DNA from: Burkholderiales bacterium
Lineage (GTDB): Bacteria > Pseudomonadota > Gammaproteobacteria > Burkholderiales > Usitatibacteraceae
Length of the DNA: 8,131 nt
Direction of reading: 5' to 3'
Assembly: GCA_026786225.1 (NCBI GenBank)
Contig: JAJAYN010000232.1
Span: 1 to 8,131, forward strand
In this document: positions 5,047 to 8,131 of the stretch, piece after piece
How positions within the stretch are numbered: the stretch's first letter is position 1
Layout: each line of letters opens with the position of its first letter
The notes under the pieces: generated by a model
Database searches by the model: none
Seen by the model: only the letters and a program-made list of their open reading frames with translations
What the model was told of the DNA's origin: nothing
Translations under genes and position numbers: made by a program

Positions 5047-5846
5047 TGGCAAATGCAATGAACCGCACCGACGGCTTCATCATTGCAGGCCGCGCATATC
5101 GCTCGCGGCTGCTGGTTGGCACCGGAAAATATCGCGACTTTACGGAAACGCGCGCGGCCATTGAGGCCGCAGATGCCGAGATCGTAACAGTGGCGATCCG
5201 CCGCGTTAATATCGGCCAGAACCCCGATGAACCGAGTCTGCTTGAGGTATTGCCGCCATCAAGATTCACCATTCTTCCCAATACCGCCGGTTGCTACACC
5301 GCAAGCGAAGCGGTGCGTACATTGCGACTGGCACGCGAGCTTCTCGACGGGCATGCACTGGTGAAACTCGAGGTATTGAGCGACGAGGCAACACTGTTTC
5401 CCAATATGCCAGAGACCATTGTCGCGGCCAGAGAACTGGTGGCTGATGGATTCCAGGTAATGGTGTATTGCTCGGACGATCCCATACAGGCAAAAATGCT
5501 GGAAGAAATCGGCTGCGTCGCCATCATGCCCCTGGCGTCGTTGATCGGTTCGGGCATGGGCATATTGAATCCATGGAATCTGCAAATCATTATTGACCGC
5601 GCCAGTGTGCCGGTGTTGGTGGACGCAGGTATCGGTACCGCATCCGACGCGGCAATTGCGATGGAATTGGGCTGTGACGGTGTATTGATGAATACGGCGA
5701 TTGCGAAAGCCTCGAATCCCGTGTTGATGGCGAGCGCCATGAAGAAAGCAGTCGAGGCCGGTCGCGAAGCATTTTTGGCAGGACGGATGCCAAAGAAAAT
5801 TTATCAGGCGGCGCCCAGTTCACCGACTGGCGACCTGATCGGATAG
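5046..5846 (+). CDS. thiG: Thiazole synthase ThiG
   Basis: This 266-residue TIM-barrel enzyme condenses 1-deoxy-D-xylulose 5-phosphate, dehydroglycine (iminoacetate) and sulfur from ThiS thiocarboxylate into the thiazole phosphate of thiamine. Lys107 in ALVKLEVL is the expected Schiff-base residue. Other family stretches are LLVGTGKY (22-29), IGQNPDEP followed by ILPNTAGCYTA (56-86), VMVYCSDDPI and SLIGSGMGILNPW in the middle, then VDAGIGTASDAA.AMELGCDGVLMNTAIA, and a C-terminus of GREAFLAGRMPKKIY. The start is GTG at 5046, overlapping the thiS stop, with GGGAGG (5034-5039) at suitable spacing; an in-frame ATG at 5058 is a less likely alternative. The gene is followed by a strong terminator. 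All expected parts are present and intact. Confidence 0.97.
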   Translation: MANAMNRTDGFIIAGRAYRSRLLVGTGKYRDFTETRAAIEAADAEIVTVAIRRVNIGQNPDEPSLLEVLPPSRFTILPNTAGCYTASEAVRTLRLARELLDGHALVKLEVLSDEATLFPNMPETIVAARELVADGFQVMVYCSDDPIQAKMLEEIGCVAIMPLASLIGSGMGILNPWNLQIIIDRASVPVLVDAGIGTASDAAIAMELGCDGVLMNTAIAKASNPVLMASAMKKAVEAGREAFLAGRMPKKIYQAAPSSPTGDLIG

Positions 5847-5860
5847 AAATGAAGGAGAAC

Positions 5861-5890
5861 AAAGCCGCCCTTTAAGGCGGCTTTTATTTT
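5861..5890 (+). terminator. Rho-independent terminator after thiSG
   Basis: AAAGCCGCC (5861-5869) pairs perfectly with GGCGGCTTT (5876-5884) around the six-base loop CTTTAA and is followed by TTATTTT. It starts 14 bases after the thiG stop. Because the arms are flanked by A on the left and T on the right, it may also work in the other direction for the minus-strand outer-membrane gene, though that T run is shorter. Confidence 0.9.
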
Positions 5891-5909
5891 CTTCCGACAA
5901 AGTGAAAAT

Positions 5910-6575
5910 CTAGAACCGGATGCGCATGCCGACCGAGAATGAATCGGCATCCAGATTGCCATTGGCGTAAGTATTTCCGTTCAGGTTGCGATAGCGCTCC
6001 ACACCGAATCTGAAGCCGAGCCGACGACTGAAATCATATTGCACCCCCAACCCGACGCGACCGGCGGAAGTGTAACGCCCATCACTGTCAAGCAGCCCTA
6101 TCGGCACCGCGCCACCAAAAACCGTGTCTGCCCGCACTCTTGCAAGACCGGCACTGGCCGTCATCGACAACCGATCAAATATTGGCAGTGTGCCTACCAG
6201 ATCGAGGCCATACGACGACGTTTTCTGCGCTGCGCGCGCGCCATCAAATGACATTCTCGGACCACCCCATCGACTGGCATCGGCATACTGCCCGACCAAC
6301 GAGAAATGCGGCACGAGGTGCGACGAAAAACGATAGCCCACCTTGAGGTCCGTGCCGCCGTTATCCATGGGTTCGACAGACGTAAAGAGGCGAGACCGGA
6401 ACAGCAGGTTATTGACGTCTTCGGGCAGGGTAGCCTTCACGGCATTGAGCGGCAGACCACCAAAGTACTGTGCATGTGCCGGCACGCTGACTAAAGTTGC
6501 GGACATGACAATGATGGATATGGCTGCGCGCATGGCGCGGAATTCGCGGAATGACTTGGTTGTTATTGTTGGCAT
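5910..6575 (-). CDS. Small outer-membrane beta-barrel protein (OmpA-like/porin-like fold)
   Basis: This 221-residue protein has an N-terminal secretion signal: basic residues at 7-16, a hydrophobic core at about 17-32, and an AHA|Q signal peptidase I site giving a mature protein from residue 36. The mature part is rich in alternating beta strands with aromatic ends (DLKVGYRF, HFSLVGQYADASRW, SYGLDLVGTLP, RVGLGVQYDFSRRLGFRFGVERYR) and ends in SVGMRIRF. The terminal Phe is the usual signal for BAM-mediated insertion. Size and strand pattern fit an eight-stranded OmpA/OmpW-like barrel; there is no C-terminal peptidoglycan-binding domain. The start at 6575 has AAGGAAA just upstream. A second ATG at residue 15 would give a shorter, more usual signal peptide but has no ribosome binding site. 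The physiological role is unknown. Confidence 0.85.
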   Translation of the reverse strand: MPTITTKSFREFRAMRAAISIIVMSATLVSVPAHAQYFGGLPLNAVKATLPEDVNNLLFRSRLFTSVEPMDNGGTDLKVGYRFSSHLVPHFSLVGQYADASRWGGPRMSFDGARAAQKTSSYGLDLVGTLPIFDRLSMTASAGLARVRADTVFGGAVPIGLLDSDGRYTSAGRVGLGVQYDFSRRLGFRFGVERYRNLNGNTYANGNLDADSFSVGMRIRF

Positions 6576-6639
6576 GGTTTTTTCCTTTTCAGACCCTATC
6601 GTTTTACCGACAACTCGTCAAAAGGTTCCCCTGCTGCGT

Positions 6640-6668
6640 ACGATAAGGCTGCCCGCTGGTTATGTCAA
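6640..6668 (-). promoter_or_regulatory. Promoter of the outer-membrane protein gene
   Basis: On the minus strand, TTGACA (complement of 6663-6668), a perfect -35 consensus, is followed after exactly 17 bases by TATCGT (complement of 6640-6645) as the -10 box. Transcription would start about 60 bases before the ATG at 6575. It lies between the rlmI stop and the gene, so the gene is probably expressed independently of rlmI. Confidence 0.65.
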
Positions 6669-6692
6669 ACGATGGTTGCATTGCTTTCAGGC

Positions 6693-7871
6693 TTAGCGCC
6701 GTAGCAATAACCCCTTCAAATAGTCGCCTTCGGGAAAATGCAGCGCCACCGGATGATCGGCGCCCGGCCCCAGACGCTGCACAATCTGCGCATCCACATG
6801 CGCATCCAGGGCTGCGCCTGCGACAATTTTCTGGAACAACTCAGCGCTGATACCGCCGGAACATGAGAAAGTCATTAAATGCCCCCCGGGCCGCAGCAAC
6901 TTCAACCCCAGGAGATTGATGTCCTTGTAAGCACGCGCGGCCTTCTCAGCGTGTTGCGCCGTCGGCGCAAATTTCGGCGGATCGAGAATGATGAGGTCAA
7001 AGCTCTTCGCCTGATCGCGCAATTTGCGCAGCGCTAAAAACACGTCAGCATCCAGCCACTCCACGCGCGACGCGTCCTGATTATTGATCTGCAAATTGTG
7101 CGCCGCCATTTGCAATGACGGTGCCGAACTGTCGATGGAAAGCACCGACCTTGCACCGCCGGTAAGCGCGGCAACACTCATGGTGCCGGTGTAACAGAAG
7201 CAATTCAAAACGTCGGCATTGTGTGCCAGCGATTTTGTGAGCGCGCGACTGTCGCGCTGATCGAGATAAAAGCCGGTCTTGTGTCCATGCGCAATATCGA
7301 CAGCAATCTTCATTGCGTTCTCGGTGATCACCGTCTCGACGGGCAAGGGTTGGCCGGCGATCAAGCCGTTGCGCGCATGCAGACCTTCGAGTTCCCTCAC
7401 ATCTGCATCGGAGCGTTCAAATATGGTGTTGGCGCCGGATTCCTCCATGAACAGCTTTGCGAGCAGCGCGCGATGCGGATCGATCCCGGCTGTGAGCAAC
7501 TGCAACACGATCACATCGCCATACCGGTCTGCGATCAAGCCTGGTACGCCATCAGATTCTGCGTGAAACAGACGCATCGCATCGGTTTCGACATTGAGAT
7601 GCGCGCGTCGCGCAATCGCCGTCCGAATCCGCTGCCGATAGAACGCTTCATCCACGGTGTCGCGTTCGTCAAATGAAAGCACCCGTGCAATGATTTGCGA
7701 CTTCGCGCTAAATGCTGCGTAGGCGAGGAAGCCGCCATCTACTGTCTGCACGCGAATAACATCGCCAGACGTGGTGCCATCGTCAACGGATTGGACGGCA
7801 CCGGAAAAAATCCAGGGATGCCGGCGCAACAAGGATTTTTCGCGGCCACTTTTTAGCATCATTTTTTTCAT
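6693..7871 (-). CDS. rlmI: 23S rRNA (cytosine(1962)-C5)-methyltransferase RlmI
   Basis: From the ATG at 7869-7871 the protein has 392 residues, close to the family length. The N-terminal 75 or so residues, with LKSGREKSLLRRHPWIFSGAV, form the RNA-binding PUA domain. A linker domain includes GVPGLIADRYGD (108-119). The Rossmann methyltransferase part has KTGFYLDQR (198-206), the SAM-binding VLNCFCYTGTMS (221-232), LSIDSS (244-249), motif IV DPPKF (297-301) and motif VI SCSGG (336-340), with Cys337 the likely catalytic cysteine. DHPV and EGDYLKGL close the protein. It methylates C1962 of 23S rRNA. The frame is open to an ATG at 7919, but that start overlaps the trmB start on the other strand, and its 16 extra residues are not family-like. 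A TACAAT box six bases before the chosen ATG supports the shorter form. Confidence 0.93.
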   Translation of the reverse strand: MKKMMLKSGREKSLLRRHPWIFSGAVQSVDDGTTSGDVIRVQTVDGGFLAYAAFSAKSQIIARVLSFDERDTVDEAFYRQRIRTAIARRAHLNVETDAMRLFHAESDGVPGLIADRYGDVIVLQLLTAGIDPHRALLAKLFMEESGANTIFERSDADVRELEGLHARNGLIAGQPLPVETVITENAMKIAVDIAHGHKTGFYLDQRDSRALTKSLAHNADVLNCFCYTGTMSVAALTGGARSVLSIDSSAPSLQMAAHNLQINNQDASRVEWLDADVFLALRKLRDQAKSFDLIILDPPKFAPTAQHAEKAARAYKDINLLGLKLLRPGGHLMTFSCSGGISAELFQKIVAGAALDAHVDAQIVQRLGPGADHPVALHFPEGDYLKGLLLRR

Positions 7872-7877
7872 GCCTGC

Positions 7878-7911
7878 ATTGTACCGAGCGGTCGCGAGCG
7901 CGCCGTATAAT
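7878..7911. promoter_or_regulatory. Divergent -10 boxes for rlmI and trmB
   Basis: On the minus strand TACAAT (complement of 7878-7883) is followed by six bases and then the rlmI ATG (7871-7869). On the plus strand TATAAT (7906-7911) is followed by six bases and then the trmB ATG (7918-7920). A start seven bases after each -10 box would put the first transcribed base at the A of each ATG, so both mRNAs could be leaderless. Neither gene has a clear ribosome binding site. The -35 regions are poor, and each falls in or near the other gene's -10 box. Confidence 0.5.
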
Positions 7912-7917
7912 TTCCGC

Positions 7918-8131
7918 ATGGAAGAAGAACCGAATACTCAACCTCAGCCTGCCACCCATAGGCCGATCCGTAGCTTTGTACTGCGCCAGGGCCGAATGTC
8001 ACCGGCGCAGACACGCGCAGTCGATGTACTGGGACCGGCATTTGTTCTGCCGTTCACGCCCACTTTACGGCTGGATGCAAGCGCTGTTTTTGGTCGAAAA
8101 GCGCCGCTCATCATCGAGATCGGGTTTGGGA
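7918..8131 (+). CDS. trmB: tRNA (guanine(46)-N7)-methyltransferase TrmB, N-terminal part
   Basis: The frame is open from ATG 7918 to the window end and gives 71 residues. The family start HRPIRSFVLRQGRMSPAQ (14-31) is unmistakable for TrmB, as is LDASAVFGRKAPLIIEIGFG (52-71), whose last part is the beginning of the SAM-binding motif. The enzyme makes m7G46 in the variable loop of tRNAs. The first dozen residues are variable and disordered-looking, which is normal for the family. There is no Shine-Dalgarno sequence, only a TATAAT six bases before the ATG. About two thirds of the gene lies beyond the window. With thiSG upstream and rlmI divergent, the neighbourhood holds two RNA methyltransferases back to back. 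Confidence 0.94.
   Translation, partial: MEEEPNTQPQPATHRPIRSFVLRQGRMSPAQTRAVDVLGPAFVLPFTPTLRLDASAVFGRKAPLIIEIGFG

Noticed and set aside
7221..7676. Plus-strand 151-codon open frame inside rlmI
   Set aside because: It is antisense to conserved RlmI motifs and has no recognisable protein features.
7872..7919. Longer RlmI start at 7919
   Set aside because: It would overlap the trmB start on the other strand. The extra 16 residues precede the normal family beginning and would cover the whole divergent promoter region.
1..8131. CRISPR array, transposon, phage or defence genes
   Set aside because: No regularly spaced long repeats, terminal inverted repeats, transposase, integrase or phage-like proteins are visible in any frame.

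Overview
The window looks like ordinary chromosomal DNA of a betaproteobacterium. This is inferred from the protein character (ThiG, RlmI, TrmB, a DUF3501/Fe-S protein pair, a LytS/LytTR pair), the moderate-to-high GC content and the tight gene packing. No transposase, integrase, phage gene or CRISPR array is visible. No genus can be named from the sequence alone.

Left part (1-875): the last 47 codons of an iron-sulfur (heterodisulfide-reductase/GlpC-like) protein are followed 10 bases later by a complete DUF3501 protein. The two probably form an operon. A hairpin terminator at about 771-799 separates them from a convergent tRNA-Gly(CCC) gene on the minus strand, which has its CCA encoded.

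Centre-left (876-4090): a decayed 3' half of a group 1 truncated hemoglobin gene (to 1203) is followed by about 340 bases without a convincing gene, which contain three regularly spaced GCAATT elements. Next come three plus-strand genes: a small 2TM-domain membrane protein, a four-helix LytS/AlgZ-type sensor histidine kinase, and a LytTR-type response regulator. Kinase and regulator should form a two-component system, and the small membrane protein is a plausible partner. The 225-base kinase-regulator gap is unusual. It holds a near-identical, stop-terminated second copy of the first 12 codons of the regulator, a tiny ORF overlapping it in an ATGA arrangement, a perfect 18-base palindrome and a second hairpin.

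Centre-right (4091-5890): a convergent minus-strand YjdF/DUF2238 membrane protein is followed by the plus-strand pair thiS-thiG, which overlap by one base. Together these supply the sulfur carrier and the thiazole synthase of thiamine biosynthesis. A strong hairpin terminator ends the pair. No TPP riboswitch is visible in the short thiS leader.

Right part (5891-8131): two minus-strand genes encode a small outer-membrane beta-barrel protein, with a near-consensus promoter, and the 23S rRNA methyltransferase RlmI. Divergent from rlmI is the 5' end of trmB (tRNA m7G46 methyltransferase), cut by the window edge. In the 46-base rlmI/trmB gap each gene has a -10-like box exactly six bases before its ATG, which suggests leaderless or almost leaderless transcripts on both sides.

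I see no clear new multi-gene system. The observations most worth checking are the duplicated regulator start with its palindromes, the paired leaderless starts, and the GCAATT repeats upstream of the sensory operon.
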